A stretch of 64,000 nt of DNA from Treponema parvum (GTDB lineage Bacteria > Spirochaetota > Spirochaetia > Treponematales > Treponemataceae). The position numbers and the translations under genes are program-made. The DNA lies in contig NZ_CP054142.1 of the NCBI RefSeq assembly GCF_017893965.1, forward strand, positions 1,364,001-1,428,000, given 5' to 3'. The notes beneath the pieces are model-generated. The model was given only the letters and a program-made list of their open reading frames with translations, did no database searches and was not told the DNA's origin. This document shows, piece after piece, positions 46,295 to 55,433 of this stretch. The stretch's first letter is position 1, and each line of letters opens with the position of its first letter.

Positions 46295-48063
46295 TTTTCA
46301 CCGTCCTTCAATAAAGCCTTAGCTTCCGCAGTCAATTTGCCGCTCTTTGTTGCATACAAAGAATCAATGTCTTTTTCCTTGCCTTTAAATGCCGTGCCCT
46401 GCCATTCGGCAACATTCCAGTCGATAAAATTCTGCCTGAGCTGATTAAAGAATTTTCTGGCGTCATCTTTGCTTTCAAAAACAAAGTCGGAGCCGAGTAT
46501 CAAAAGAACTTTTCTAAAATCATAATTTTGACGCTCTACGGAACAGGCCATATCTACGGCGTCGAACGAATCCTGCTGCAAATATACGGAATCAAGGAAT
46601 TCCGATTTCAAGTATGTAACAAAGTCTTCCAGGCTCGTTCCTTCCTCGCCTACAACCTTCATCATCTGTCCCACTTCGACGCCGCGTCTGAGCACTCTGC
46701 GGCTGTAGTCGACCAGATCTTTTTTGATTACGGAATTATACTTTGACCATGAATCCAGAGGATCTATAGCCGGATATTTACGCGCATCGGAGCGCTCTCG
46801 GCTCAATCCGTGGAATGCGCCTACAACTTTAAGGGTCGCCTGCGTTACGGGTTCTTCAAAATTTCCTCCGGCAGGAGAAACCGTTCCTCCGATCGTTACG
46901 GAGCCCTTGGAACCGTCGCGAAGCCGAACCTGCCCCGCTCTTTCGTAAAACGCCGCGATATAGGATTCAAGATAAGCCGGGAAAGCTTCTTCTCCGGGAA
47001 TTTCTTCCAAGCGGCCGCTCATTTCGCGCAAGGCCTGAGCCCATCGGGACGTAGAGTCTGCGAGCAACAGGACGTTAAGTCCCATTTGACGGTAATATTC
47101 GGCTAACGTGACGCTCGTATAAACGGAAGCTTCGCGCGACGCAACCGGCATCGAAGAAGTATTGCAAATAATGATAGTACGCTCCATCAAAGATCTTCCC
47201 GTGCGCGGATCGGTAAGCTCCGGGAATTCTTTGATCGTCTCGACCACTTCGCCCGCGCGTTCGCCGCAAGCCGCAATTATGACTATGTCGACGTCGGCGT
47301 TTCGGCTGGTAGTGTGTTGAATAACCGTTTTTCCGGCTCCGAAAGGACCGGGAATACAGTACGTTCCCCCGCGGGCGACGGGGAAGAAGGTGTCTATAGA
47401 CCTGGTCTTCGTGACCATGGTCTCAGTCGGTTCCAGCCGCTCTTCGTAACAATCTACGGCGCGTTTTACCGGCCATGAAAAGCTCATGCTCATCTTTTTC
47501 TCGTTGCCTTTTTCATCGACAAGGACGGCCATCGTGTCTTTTACGGTATAGGAACCCTGCTTGGTTACGGATTTGACTTTGTACGTCCCGAAAAAATCGA
47601 AAGGAACTAAAATCTTGTGCTTAAAGGGACCTTCGGGAACAGTTCCTATCGGATCTCCGCGGTAAACCGTATCGCCGGCTTTTACGGTAGGAGTGAATTC
47701 CCATTTTTTTTCATAAGGAAGCGGTTCCACGTAAATACCGCGCTCCAAAAAATATCCCGCTTTTTCCGCAAGGATCGGCAGAGGATTCTGCAGACCGTCG
47801 TAAACTTGTCCGAGCAGTCCCGGTCCGAGTTCCGCCGTAAGAAGGTTTCCGGTAAATTCCACCTTGGATCCGGACTTTATTCCCTTTGTCATTTCATAGA
47901 CTTGCATCTGTGCGGTGTTTCCGCGAATGCGGATTACTTCACTTTTTAGATTTTTGTCTTCAACTTTCACATAGCCGACTTCATTTAACGAAACAACCCC
48001 GTCAAATTGAACCGAGATCATATTGCCGTTAACTGCGACGACCTTACCTTTTGTTTCCGTCAT
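46291..48063 (-). CDS. atpA: V-type ATPase catalytic subunit A
   Basis: A 590-residue catalytic subunit that binds and hydrolyses ATP. The Walker A loop is [12 protein letters not shown], with the upstream V-specific insertion (residues about 110-200, [17 protein letters not shown]). [31 protein letters not shown] (split) is the Walker B and arginine region. Overlaps subunit B and the DUF2764 gene by four bases each, so translation is coupled. Confidence 0.97.
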   Translation of the reverse strand: MTETKGKVVAVNGNMISVQFDGVVSLNEVGYVKVEDKNLKSEVIRIRGNTAQMQVYEMTKGIKSGSKVEFTGNLLTAELGPGLLGQVYDGLQNPLPILAEKAGYFLERGIYVEPLPYEKKWEFTPTVKAGDTVYRGDPIGTVPEGPFKHKILVPFDFFGTYKVKSVTKQGSYTVKDTMAVLVDEKGNEKKMSMSFSWPVKRAVDCYEERLEPTETMVTKTRSIDTFFPVARGGTYCIPGPFGAGKTVIQHTTSRNADVDIVIIAACGERAGEVVETIKEFPELTDPRTGRSLMERTIIICNTSSMPVASREASVYTSVTLAEYYRQMGLNVLLLADSTSRWAQALREMSGRLEEIPGEEAFPAYLESYIAAFYERAGQVRLRDGSKGSVTIGGTVSPAGGNFEEPVTQATLKVVGAFHGLSRERSDARKYPAIDPLDSWSKYNSVIKKDLVDYSRRVLRRGVEVGQMMKVVGEEGTSLEDFVTYLKSEFLDSVYLQQDSFDAVDMACSVERQNYDFRKVLLILGSDFVFESKDDARKFFNQLRQNFIDWNVAEWQGTAFKGKEKDIDSLYATKSGKLTAEAKALLKDGEK

Positions 48064-48605
48064 TTATTTTCTCCAAGAATTCTATCGTATATAGTGTGGT
48101 AGGAAGCCTTGCCCCTTTCCTCATTAAACAGTTTTATACGTCGTATGAGCATCAGCTTAAGTCCGTAAGCAAAAACGGCGTCCGTCGAAAATGTGTCGAG
48201 CGGAGACAGCTGATTGATTACGTCCATCCTATACTGATACAGATATTGTTCTGCGGACAGAGGGCTGTCCATTCCGGCCGCCGTGCGCGCCGCCTGCAAA
48301 ACGTCGCCGGTACAGGAACCGTTGAGCGGAACGCTTTCCTTTTTCATGTTAAGCGCACGCACTTGAGCCAAAGCCAACCGAAGAGCGCGCTCTTTATCAT
48401 ACCATGCGTCCACAAAAGCGGAACCCGTTTTTATTTCATCCCGAGGCGGAACAAGAGAGAGGGCTTTTAAAATATTCAAACTTTTTTCATCAAGAAAACG
48501 AGAACAAAGCTCTCTAAAATATTCTTCCGTGATCGGCAATGATTGTTTATCGACCGCAGAAACAACATCGGGAAGCTGTGCTACCAGATAATACTGATTT
48601 CCCAC
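48060..48605 (-). CDS. DUF2764 protein of the spirochaete V-ATPase operon
   Basis: A 181-residue helical soluble protein. It starts MGNQYYLVAQLPDVV and has YLYQYRMDVINQLSPLDTFS. Genes of this kind occupy this place in spirochaete and some Bacteroidetes V-ATPase operons. No gene for subunit C, which joins rotor shaft and ring, is present in this operon, so this protein may take that role; this is an inference from position, length and helical character, not from a motif. Confidence 0.82.
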   Translation of the reverse strand: MGNQYYLVAQLPDVVSAVDKQSLPITEEYFRELCSRFLDEKSLNILKALSLVPPRDEIKTGSAFVDAWYDKERALRLALAQVRALNMKKESVPLNGSCTGDVLQAARTAAGMDSPLSAEQYLYQYRMDVINQLSPLDTFSTDAVFAYGLKLMLIRRIKLFNEERGKASYHTIYDRILGENK

Positions 48606-48622
48606 TATTTTTTCCTTATGTT

Positions 48623-49243
48623 TTATTTTCCTTCGGTTACAGCCGCTTTCATAAGCGCTGACACCCGCGGATTAAGATAAGCCGAAAACAGATCCGCTAC
48701 GGCCTCGGCAGAATAATCGTAATACGCTTCCCCGTTGTTTATACCTATTCTAAAGCCGGCGGAGATCGTTTTGTCGGCCTTTAACTCAAGCCCTTTGGCT
48801 ATCTGCGTCTTCAGAGCAGCGTGAAGGCCTTTTTCCAGCTCTTTAAGCGATTTTTCGTTTAAAATAACGGAAACGTCCTTGGCGTCCTCTTTGGAAACCC
48901 ACGCCTTTACGGTTTCAGGAATCAACTTTTCCATAAGCGCCGGTGAATAGGCCTTTGCCGCCTCCGCTTGAACGAGTGCATTCAATTCGGAAACTATGCT
49001 TTCTCTAAAAGAAATAATCAGGTTACGTCCCGCCTGTTTAACCGCGTCTTCGGCGGCCTTTTCCATCCGGTCGGTCTCCGTCTTTGCGTTTTTTAAAATT
49101 CTTTCAACCTGCTGTTCGGCGTCCGCAATTATTTTTTTTGCATTTACTTCCGCTTCGGAAATGATATTTTCCGCAGAAGTCTTTGCCGCAGCGACGCCGT
49201 CCTTTTTGATCTTGTCGATCAATTCCTGTAATTGAACGTCCAT
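48623..49243 (-). CDS. atpE: V-type ATPase subunit E
   Basis: A 206-residue peripheral stator protein. The N-terminal half is a long coiled coil (ISEAEVNAKKIIADAEQQVERILKNAKTETDRM, split), the C-terminal half a globular domain that contacts the V1 head. First gene of the operon. The start at 49243 was chosen for the AGAGAGG ribosome binding site and because the N-terminal MDVQLQELIDKIKKDG fits the family; an upstream in-frame start at 49318 would add a non-conserved stretch. Confidence 0.9.
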   Translation of the reverse strand: MDVQLQELIDKIKKDGVAAAKTSAENIISEAEVNAKKIIADAEQQVERILKNAKTETDRMEKAAEDAVKQAGRNLIISFRESIVSELNALVQAEAAKAYSPALMEKLIPETVKAWVSKEDAKDVSVILNEKSLKELEKGLHAALKTQIAKGLELKADKTISAGFRIGINNGEAYYDYSAEAVADLFSAYLNPRVSALMKAAVTEGK

Positions 49244-49309
49244 TAAAACCTCTCTTAAATAATAGGCCGGAATTTTAAAACAAAGACCGGCTTCTAATAT
49301 CGATTTTTT

Positions 49310-49315
49310 ATTATA
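49310..49315 (-). promoter_or_regulatory. -10 box of the V-ATPase operon promoter
   Basis: TATAAT on the minus strand, about 67 bases before the subunit E start. The matching -35 position reads TGTCTT at 17-base spacing, so the promoter is weak at -35. Downstream a GCCGG/CCGGC stem (49265-49291) lies in the leader. Confidence 0.45.
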
Positions 49316-49339
49316 CACCTAATTTAAATTGAAAGACAG

Positions 49340-49378
49340 TAGAGAATTTCGAAAAATTCGCGTTTTGTGTTTTTTTAT
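49340..49378. repeat. TAGAG..AT.TCGAAAAA..TCGC element, copy B
   Basis: The sequence around 49340-49378 matches the first leader hairpin before the WbaP-type gene (36559-36598) at about two thirds of positions, including TAGAG, TCGAAAAA, TCGC and a T-rich end. It contains the short stem GAATTT/AAATTC with loop CGAA (49344-49359). It could be a dispersed small element or a coincidence of hairpin structure. Confidence 0.35.
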
Positions 49379-50431
49379 TTAAAACAAAAATTCATAGACT
49401 GTCAAGGCTTTGTATTTTTTACCCGGATAAAGTATGCAAGACGGAAAGTCTTTCTTATTGGGCGTATCGGGGAAACACTGGGTTTCAAGGCAAAACGCCT
49501 CGTGTTTGCCATATTTCATTCCGTTCCGGCCGGTTTCGCCGTTCAAAAAATTACCGGTGTAAAGCTGTATTCCGATCTGATCGGTATACACTTTCATCGC
49601 ACGTCCCGAGACAGGATCTTCTATTGTGGCCGCGTATTTTACTTCGCCGTCAAAGGCGCTCTTCATATCGGGATCGTAAACTTCCGTCACAAAGCAATGA
49701 TCGTATCCGTTCCCCGTCTTTTTTATATCCTTACCCAACTTTTTGGATTTAAGAAAATCAAAGGCGCTTCCGTTTACGCGGATCAACTTTCCCGTAGGAA
49801 TAAGGTTTTTATCAACTTCAAGATATGAAGGGCAATTCATCTGTAAAACATGGTCTTCAACGGAACCGCGGCCTGCCAAATTAAAATATGTGTGATTTGT
49901 GATATTGATAGGAGTTGCTGCGTCGGAAGAAGCCTTGTATTTAAGAGTTATGCGGTTAAATTTGTCCAGAGTATAAACCACTTCGAGCTTTACATTGCCG
50001 GGAAACCCCTGCTCCATATCGCGTGAAGTTCTCGTAAATTTGACGCCGATGCCGTTTTTATTTGAAAAGACTGAGGATTTCCAGAGCATTTTATCATACC
50101 GTGTGTATCCTCCGTGAAGGCAGTCGGCGCCGCAGGAATTGACGTCAAGAGCGTAGTCTTTACCGTCGAGCGAAAATTTTGCGTTTCCTATGCGGTTTGC
50201 AAAACGGCCTACTATGGCGCCGAACGATGAAGTGCCGCATGCGTAGCCGGTGAGCGTAGAATAACCGAGCGAGACGTCTACCTTTCCCGATCGCGGATCC
50301 GGCAGCAGAATGCTTGTTATGATACAGCCGTAATCCGTAGCCGAAAAGGACATTTTTCCGTTTGAAACCGTGTACAGCGATGCTACGTTCCCGTCCGAAA
50401 GCGTTCCGAACACTTCTTTTTTTACTTCCAT
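49379..50431 (-). CDS. galM: Aldose 1-epimerase (mutarotase)
   Basis: A 350-residue beta-sandwich enzyme interconverting alpha- and beta-forms of galactose or glucose. Conserved marks are SFGAIVGRFANRIGNAKF, LHGGYTRYDKMLW, the catalytic His-containing NHTYFNLAGRG, and the catalytic Glu near the end (FCLETQCFPDTPN). The start at 50431 has GAGGAGGGTTTG immediately upstream; the in-frame start at 50446 was rejected for that reason. No signal peptide, so cytoplasmic. Confidence 0.93.
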   Translation of the reverse strand: MEVKKEVFGTLSDGNVASLYTVSNGKMSFSATDYGCIITSILLPDPRSGKVDVSLGYSTLTGYACGTSSFGAIVGRFANRIGNAKFSLDGKDYALDVNSCGADCLHGGYTRYDKMLWKSSVFSNKNGIGVKFTRTSRDMEQGFPGNVKLEVVYTLDKFNRITLKYKASSDAATPINITNHTYFNLAGRGSVEDHVLQMNCPSYLEVDKNLIPTGKLIRVNGSAFDFLKSKKLGKDIKKTGNGYDHCFVTEVYDPDMKSAFDGEVKYAATIEDPVSGRAMKVYTDQIGIQLYTGNFLNGETGRNGMKYGKHEAFCLETQCFPDTPNKKDFPSCILYPGKKYKALTVYEFLF

Positions 50432-50454
50432 GCAAACCCTCCTCAAAGATGCTG

Positions 50455-51255
50455 TTATTCGTTCATATCAAGCGCAAATTGAACTTCCGTAACGGAACGC
50501 GACAGAGCAGCCGCAATATCTTCGACCGTTTCGCCGCGGCGGTAAAGCTCGTTTACCTGTGCGTTAAAACTTTTTTTTATGACGATAGGATCGTCGGACA
50601 TGTAAATGTTGCTTATGCCGTCCAATCCTTTTGCCGCAGCTGCCGAATCCGTAGCGGACACCGAGGCATCTGAATCCCCAAAAGCCGCCGAGCCGCCGTC
50701 CGTTACATTGAAATTTTTATCGCCGAAAACATTTTCGCCGGCGGAACCGCCTTGACCGGATGAGTCCCTTTGTCTTTCAAATTCAAAAAGTTTTTTTTGT
50801 GCGTCGTTTTCAGGATTTTTTTCTTTACCGCCCGAAGACTCGGAGCCGGCCGCAAACGATAAAGAAGAACCGTCTTTTAAAGGAGAAGACTTCGGCGGGA
50901 GCGAATTTTTTTTATATGCGGCGGCGCGCGACGCAGAACTTCCGCTTCCGTGAACGGCGCTATCGAGTTTTTCTTTATAGACTGATCCCAATTTTCGCTT
51001 TTGCTCTTCGGCTTTTATAAGAGAAAGATGCGTATCGGCTTCGGATACGGCGGCCTTCAAATCGCTTATTCTCGATTCGATAAGAGTTATGTTGCGTTCC
51101 GCATTGCGGTTCACATCAAGGATCATACTGTTCAGTTCGGCACGGGTGTTTTCTATGATGCTGTCCGTAGAAAAGAGACGCGTGAATTTTTTAAAAAACA
51201 AAAACCAAAGAAAAAGATTTATTATGCAGAGAGTGAAAATTATTATAGCGGCCAC
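50455..51255 (-). CDS. Membrane-anchored protein of the motility operon, unknown function
   Basis: A 266-residue protein with one N-terminal membrane segment (IIIFTLCIINLFLWFLFF), a coiled coil (about 35-90), a long Ser/Gly/Ala-rich disordered middle and a C-terminal helix-turn-helix-like segment NELYRRGETVEDIAAALSRSVTEVQFALD (split). The C-terminal motif recurs in proteins encoded near flagellar genes. It begins with GTG after AGGTGA. Follows the flagellar operon in the same direction, three bases after the next gene's stop. No function can be given. Confidence 0.6.
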   Translation of the reverse strand: MAAIIIFTLCIINLFLWFLFFKKFTRLFSTDSIIENTRAELNSMILDVNRNAERNITLIESRISDLKAAVSEADTHLSLIKAEEQKRKLGSVYKEKLDSAVHGSGSSASRAAAYKKNSLPPKSSPLKDGSSLSFAAGSESSGGKEKNPENDAQKKLFEFERQRDSSGQGGSAGENVFGDKNFNVTDGGSAAFGDSDASVSATDSAAAAKGLDGISNIYMSDDPIVIKKSFNAQVNELYRRGETVEDIAAALSRSVTEVQFALDMNE

Positions 51256-51258
51256 AAA

Positions 51259-51588
51259 TCACCTCATAATATCTATGTGTTGTCCTAAATACGATTCCCG
51301 AATTTCGGTTTCTTTTTTTTGGACGGGCTTGTCCTCTTCTTTGTTTTTTTTGCTTCGATCCGAAGGAGTTTGCGAGCCTTGACTTCCGTCGGGTTTTACT
51401 TCCAGCGTCTTCGCTTCGTCTGAAGCCGATTTTTGAACCGTAGCGATCTGTTCGGCGGTTTGCTGAACGATCTTATTCTGCTGCATTGCGTCCGTCAATT
51501 CGCCGCCTTTTTGCTGCTGAGAGGCGATCTTTGCAACGTTTGACATCTGAGAATACATTATCTGCAGATCAATAGGTTGAATAGCCAT
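51259..51588 (-). CDS. Small hydrophilic protein of the motility operon
   Basis: A 109-residue soluble protein without signal peptide or membrane segment. MAIQPIDLQIMYSQMSNVAKIASQQQ is helical, Gln-rich; the C-terminal part is charged (RSKKNKEEDKPVQKKETE). It overlaps the 3' end of fapA by 20 bases and starts with ATG. I do not recognise a family; position suggests a role in flagellar assembly or regulation. Confidence 0.65.
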   Translation of the reverse strand: MAIQPIDLQIMYSQMSNVAKIASQQQKGGELTDAMQQNKIVQQTAEQIATVQKSASDEAKTLEVKPDGSQGSQTPSDRSKKNKEEDKPVQKKETEIRESYLGQHIDIMR

Positions 51589-53536
51589 CGGGTCCTTTTA
51601 TATCATCGATGTTGGGAGGTTCGTATTTGCCGCGCCTCACGAAATTGTTTTCAAAGTAGAAAGTAACGTTTTTGATATTCGCCCGTACTTCATCAAGAAC
51701 GTCGCGGACATATATCTTTACGCCCGAATAAACGGTTCCTTCCGCCTTGACCTTGCCCATAACCTTGAGTTCTCTGAGCCTGTTTTGAATGTCTTGGATT
51801 TCTTCGGATATCTTTGCGGATTCTTCGGTTATTTCCGTATGCCGATCCTTGAGTTTTGCAAGATTTTCTTCTTTATCCTTGGGCAATGTACGGCGAATCT
51901 TTTTTTGGTTTTCAAGCGTAGAAAGATCCAGTTCGTTTTCTTCAAGTTCCTTCATCAAAAGAGCCTGCATACCCTGAAGATCTTTTAGGCGCTGCTTAGC
52001 CTTGGGGTCAAAGCCCACTTCAAGTATGGTTTCAGTTCCGCCGGGAGAACCTATGTTCCTTGCGCATATCTCTTCCGTAGCGAATAAATGCCCTCCGGTT
52101 ATCTGAGCCTTTTTACCCCTAAGTATGATGCGCTTCATCGCCGTTACGTTTGAATTCATGATGCTGTCGGATACCATAACGTATTCGGCGGCTTCGACCT
52201 TTGTAGCCTGTATGAATTTAGCCCACAACGAGCCGCCGGTGACGATGGAGCCTTCGTCGTGCCCGAATACGCCCTGCGAAACAATGATGTTTCCGTCCGC
52301 TTCGATGTTGCTTTTGCCGACGGTTCCGCTGATTTCGATATTCCCCGAAGCCTTAACGGAAAATCCGTCGTCGACGCTTCCTTTAACGATGACGGAGCCC
52401 AAAAAGGTTATGTTTCCTGTTTTTATGTTAATGCCGTCCAATTCAAGAACAGGTTCCACATTTATTTTATCGTTGACCAACAGTACCTGACCGTTTATGT
52501 TCGACAGAATCGTGCATCCGTCGGAATCGACCGATACGTTTTTTCCCAACGGAAGGGAAATATCTTTACCGTTTTTCGCTTCAAGATAACGCCCGTACAG
52601 GGTCTTGCCCGCCTTTCCTTTTTCTGCGAGCATTTTTTGCGCCAGAGGTTGGCCGGCGACTACGTTTTGGATTTTGTTGAGCTCCTTAAAATTCATCTGG
52701 CCGGCGGCGTCTTCCTTTGCGCGCAGTTTCGTAGGATCGGTTTCAAACTGATAGGCGATATAGGCGTCCCTTCCGTCCACAGGAAATATTCCTGACATTA
52801 TCTCATATTCCGTATTATAAATCGGGTTATCGACAAAATCGTTTATGCGGTCTACGTCAAGCTCTATCACGACGCCCTGCGTTACCAGCGCGTTTTCAAT
52901 CTGATCGGCGGAAATGTCGCAGCCGCCTACGGCAGGCGCCGTCGCGGTAAGATTTGCATGCATTTCATCGTTTGAAATTTCAATTACAACCAAAGCATCG
53001 CCTACGCGGGTGTGAGCAAAGGTTCCTACCTTCACATATTCGCCGCCGGTTCCGTCCTTGACGAGAGTTCGTATCAAATTTTCATCAATCGACGTAGTAT
53101 CCGAACGCTTTAGAGAAGCAAGAATGTCCTTTAGAGCTGCGGGAGTTCCCTCGCCTTCGGGAAGCGTAACTTTTAAATTCAGACCGTTCGTAAAACGGCG
53201 CACATAGAACATGCCGTCCTTATTGACGCTTTTATGTTCCTGAGAGAGCTCGTCGCTGATATTGATCGCGCCGCTCGTCTGATCTTTTTTATTTGACACG
53301 GACTTTGCAGATTGATAGACTCTGATTTTCCACGGGCGTTTGGATATTCCCCATACTCCCTGTGAGCCCTTTTCTACAACTTCATATTCAAGATTGGAAG
53401 CCGTAAGATCCAGCTGTATTGCCGCGTCGGCAAGAGCGTCTTCAAGGGTGTCGGCGTTTACATCAACGGATTGAAGTTCCTTGTCAACCTTGAGCTGTGT
53501 CTTCATATCCCTGCGTATCGCATCCAATGTTATCAT
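51569..53536 (-). CDS. fapA: FapA (DUF342) flagellar assembly protein
   Basis: A 655-residue protein. The N-terminal half carries a YTLEDALADAAIQLD region and a Jag-N-like segment (residues 1-60: ITLDAIRRDMKTQLKVDKELQSVDVNADTLEDALADA, split); the middle (about 340-500) is the beta-helix DUF342 region with repeated GNIEISGTVGKS- and ADGNIIVSQGV-type turns; the C-terminal part is a long coiled coil (LKDLQGMQALLMKELEENELDL). Members are linked to flagellar and membrane-associated functions. The start is the ATG that overlaps the sigma factor stop (TGATG). Confidence 0.85.
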   Translation of the reverse strand: MITLDAIRRDMKTQLKVDKELQSVDVNADTLEDALADAAIQLDLTASNLEYEVVEKGSQGVWGISKRPWKIRVYQSAKSVSNKKDQTSGAINISDELSQEHKSVNKDGMFYVRRFTNGLNLKVTLPEGEGTPAALKDILASLKRSDTTSIDENLIRTLVKDGTGGEYVKVGTFAHTRVGDALVVIEISNDEMHANLTATAPAVGGCDISADQIENALVTQGVVIELDVDRINDFVDNPIYNTEYEIMSGIFPVDGRDAYIAYQFETDPTKLRAKEDAAGQMNFKELNKIQNVVAGQPLAQKMLAEKGKAGKTLYGRYLEAKNGKDISLPLGKNVSVDSDGCTILSNINGQVLLVNDKINVEPVLELDGINIKTGNITFLGSVIVKGSVDDGFSVKASGNIEISGTVGKSNIEADGNIIVSQGVFGHDEGSIVTGGSLWAKFIQATKVEAAEYVMVSDSIMNSNVTAMKRIILRGKKAQITGGHLFATEEICARNIGSPGGTETILEVGFDPKAKQRLKDLQGMQALLMKELEENELDLSTLENQKKIRRTLPKDKEENLAKLKDRHTEITEESAKISEEIQDIQNRLRELKVMGKVKAEGTVYSGVKIYVRDVLDEVRANIKNVTFYFENNFVRRGKYEPPNIDDIKGPDGYSTY

Positions 53537-54324
53537 CAAAAAATTCCCTTTCTAAAATTGGTAAGTTTGGCGCGAAGACGTAAATTAGCCTTTGCGTGAA
53601 GCTGCGAAATACGCGATTCACTCACTTCAAGAACTTCTCCTATTTCTTTAAATGTAAGATCTTCGTGATAATACAAAACGATAAGCATTTTTTCTTTTTC
53701 GGGAAGCTCGTTTATGGCTTGGATTATGACTTTTCGGATCTCTTCGCGCTCAACTTGTACGTCGGGGTTCAAACTGGCGGGGGATTCTATGCTGTCGCCT
53801 ATCGACAAATTGTCGCTGTCGTCGGACGAGTACCACACGTCGTTTAAAGACAACATGCTGGTTCCCGAAACCTTCATGACTTCGCGCTGATACTCTTCTT
53901 CCGTGAGCCCCATCTGACTTGCCACTTCGGCGTCGGAAACGGTCCGTCCCAATCTGGCTTCAAGTTCTACGATAGTGTCTTCAATTTCGCGAGCTTTTTG
54001 GCGTATGGAGCGCGGTATCCAGTCAAGCTGACGCAATTCGTCAAAGATTGCGCCGCGTATTCTCGTTACGGCGTAAGTTTTAAATTTTACGTTTTTTTCA
54101 GGATCGAATTTGCTAATTGCGTCAAGCAGTCCGAATTGACCGAATCCCACGAGATCGTCAAATTCTACGCTGCTTGGCATTCCCACGGACATCTTTCCGG
54201 CGACATATTTTACCAGCGGCATGTACTGACGAATAAATTTATCCCGCAAAGCCGGCGATTTTGTTTTTTTGTATTCCAGCCAAAGTTCATCCTCGACTTT
54301 TTGGGCATCAAGCTCTTCCGACAT
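53536..54324 (-). CDS. fliA: Flagellar sigma factor, sigma-28 family (FliA/WhiG)
   Basis: A 262-residue RNA polymerase sigma factor for motility or late flagellar genes. Region 2 is YMPLVKYVAGKMSVGMPSSVEFDDLVGFGQFGLLDAI (split) with RIRGAIFDELRQLDWIPRSIRQKAR as region 2.4/3; region 4 is EKMLIVLYYHEDLTFKEIGEVLEVSESRISQLHAKA with the helix-turn-helix. Spacing and length fit the FliA/WhiG group. No anti-sigma gene (flgM) is seen next to it. Confidence 0.93.
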   Translation of the reverse strand: MSEELDAQKVEDELWLEYKKTKSPALRDKFIRQYMPLVKYVAGKMSVGMPSSVEFDDLVGFGQFGLLDAISKFDPEKNVKFKTYAVTRIRGAIFDELRQLDWIPRSIRQKAREIEDTIVELEARLGRTVSDAEVASQMGLTEEEYQREVMKVSGTSMLSLNDVWYSSDDSDNLSIGDSIESPASLNPDVQVEREEIRKVIIQAINELPEKEKMLIVLYYHEDLTFKEIGEVLEVSESRISQLHAKANLRLRAKLTNFRKGIF

Positions 54325-54337
54325 ATTCCCACACCTT

Positions 54338-55282
54338 TCAATTATCGTTTGCGATCACAGTTCTGATCGCTTTTGCAATTACTTCAGAATCATTCATATC
54401 CGTGATTGAAGACGAACGCGACTGTTTTGACGAACCGCTTGAACCGACGGATCCTGCCGAAACGGGAGAAGAAAAATCCGAGTTGTCCGTCACGGTATAA
54501 GTTCCTTCGCCCTGTTCATCCGCAACGAAATTTCCCAGATCCGGCAAATCGTCAATCCCGCCCGAGTTTTCTTCGGATCTTTCGGACACGCTTTGATTTT
54601 CCGCCGGCTGAGAAGCGCTCTTATCCTCCGCTTTATCAAGTCCTGAAGATTCTTTAACTTCGCCTTCCGGCTTGGAATAGCCGTCTTTTTTGCCTTCCAT
54701 CCCGAACAAAAAACCTTGTAAAGAACCGGATTTCGACTCGTCCTTGTCGTCTTTATCATTCACAGGCGCGTTTTCTTCATGGAACGGCACGATTTCGCTT
54801 GCATCAGGAGCGGCAGAAGAAGACTTGTTCGGAGCCTTACCTGAAGACGTCTCCGGAGATCTTTCTGCGGCAGAATTTACGACGGCGGCAGCTTCCGAAG
54901 TCTGCGCTTGGCTCAAACTGTTTTTACGGCCGTTATTAGTGTCATGATACGCTCTTACGGCCTTGGTTACGGTAAAATCCGTGCTGTTTTCTTCGGAGGG
55001 AAGTTCCTCGTCCGCGATCGTGATGTCGATCGTACCGCCTGAAGCTCTTTGCGCCGAAGCGAATTTTTCGGAAACATCGGACATGGAAACATCCGCGTCC
55101 GGTGCGAATAAGAATTTGCCGGCGACAAAATTCGCCCCGAATCCCAATGCGCCAAAAACAAGCGCAAATATAAAAGCCCTCAGTAAAATGACAGGAATAC
55201 CTGCGCGGCACAAAAAACCGACAAAACAGGATAAAAAAAATCCAACCATTGCCGAACCAACAATGACTTTAGGATTTATCAT
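54338..55282 (-). CDS. Membrane protein with long disordered tail in the flagellar operon
   Basis: A 314-residue protein with two N-terminal membrane segments (VIVGSAMVGFFLSCFVGFLC and IPVILLRAFIFALVFGALGFGANF), followed by a long acidic, Ser-rich, low-complexity tail and a short helix at the C-terminus (DMNDSEVIAKAIRTVIA). The start at 55282 follows GGGAGGAATA. I cannot name a family; being between flhG and the sigma factor it may be a spirochaete-specific flagellar component. Confidence 0.7.
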   Translation of the reverse strand: MINPKVIVGSAMVGFFLSCFVGFLCRAGIPVILLRAFIFALVFGALGFGANFVAGKFLFAPDADVSMSDVSEKFASAQRASGGTIDITIADEELPSEENSTDFTVTKAVRAYHDTNNGRKNSLSQAQTSEAAAVVNSAAERSPETSSGKAPNKSSSAAPDASEIVPFHEENAPVNDKDDKDESKSGSLQGFLFGMEGKKDGYSKPEGEVKESSGLDKAEDKSASQPAENQSVSERSEENSGGIDDLPDLGNFVADEQGEGTYTVTDNSDFSSPVSAGSVGSSGSSKQSRSSSITDMNDSEVIAKAIRTVIANDN

Positions 55283-55433
55283 TATTCCTCCCATTCAGTA
55301 TCAATCATTTTAGTATACACTAAAACGCTCAAAAACACCATATAAAAGTCACCATTCAATAATAAAGCCGTTTCTTATCACTTTTGCCGCTTCGATTTGC
55401 ACGGACATGTGTAACGGAGCCGCAGCAAAATAG

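Noticed and set aside
48051-48470. 139-codon frame opposite the DUF2764 gene
   Set aside because: Lies fully inside well-supported V-ATPase genes, lacks a ribosome binding site.
49344-49359. Terminator of the aldose epimerase gene
   Set aside because: On the minus strand the short stem is not followed by a T-run.
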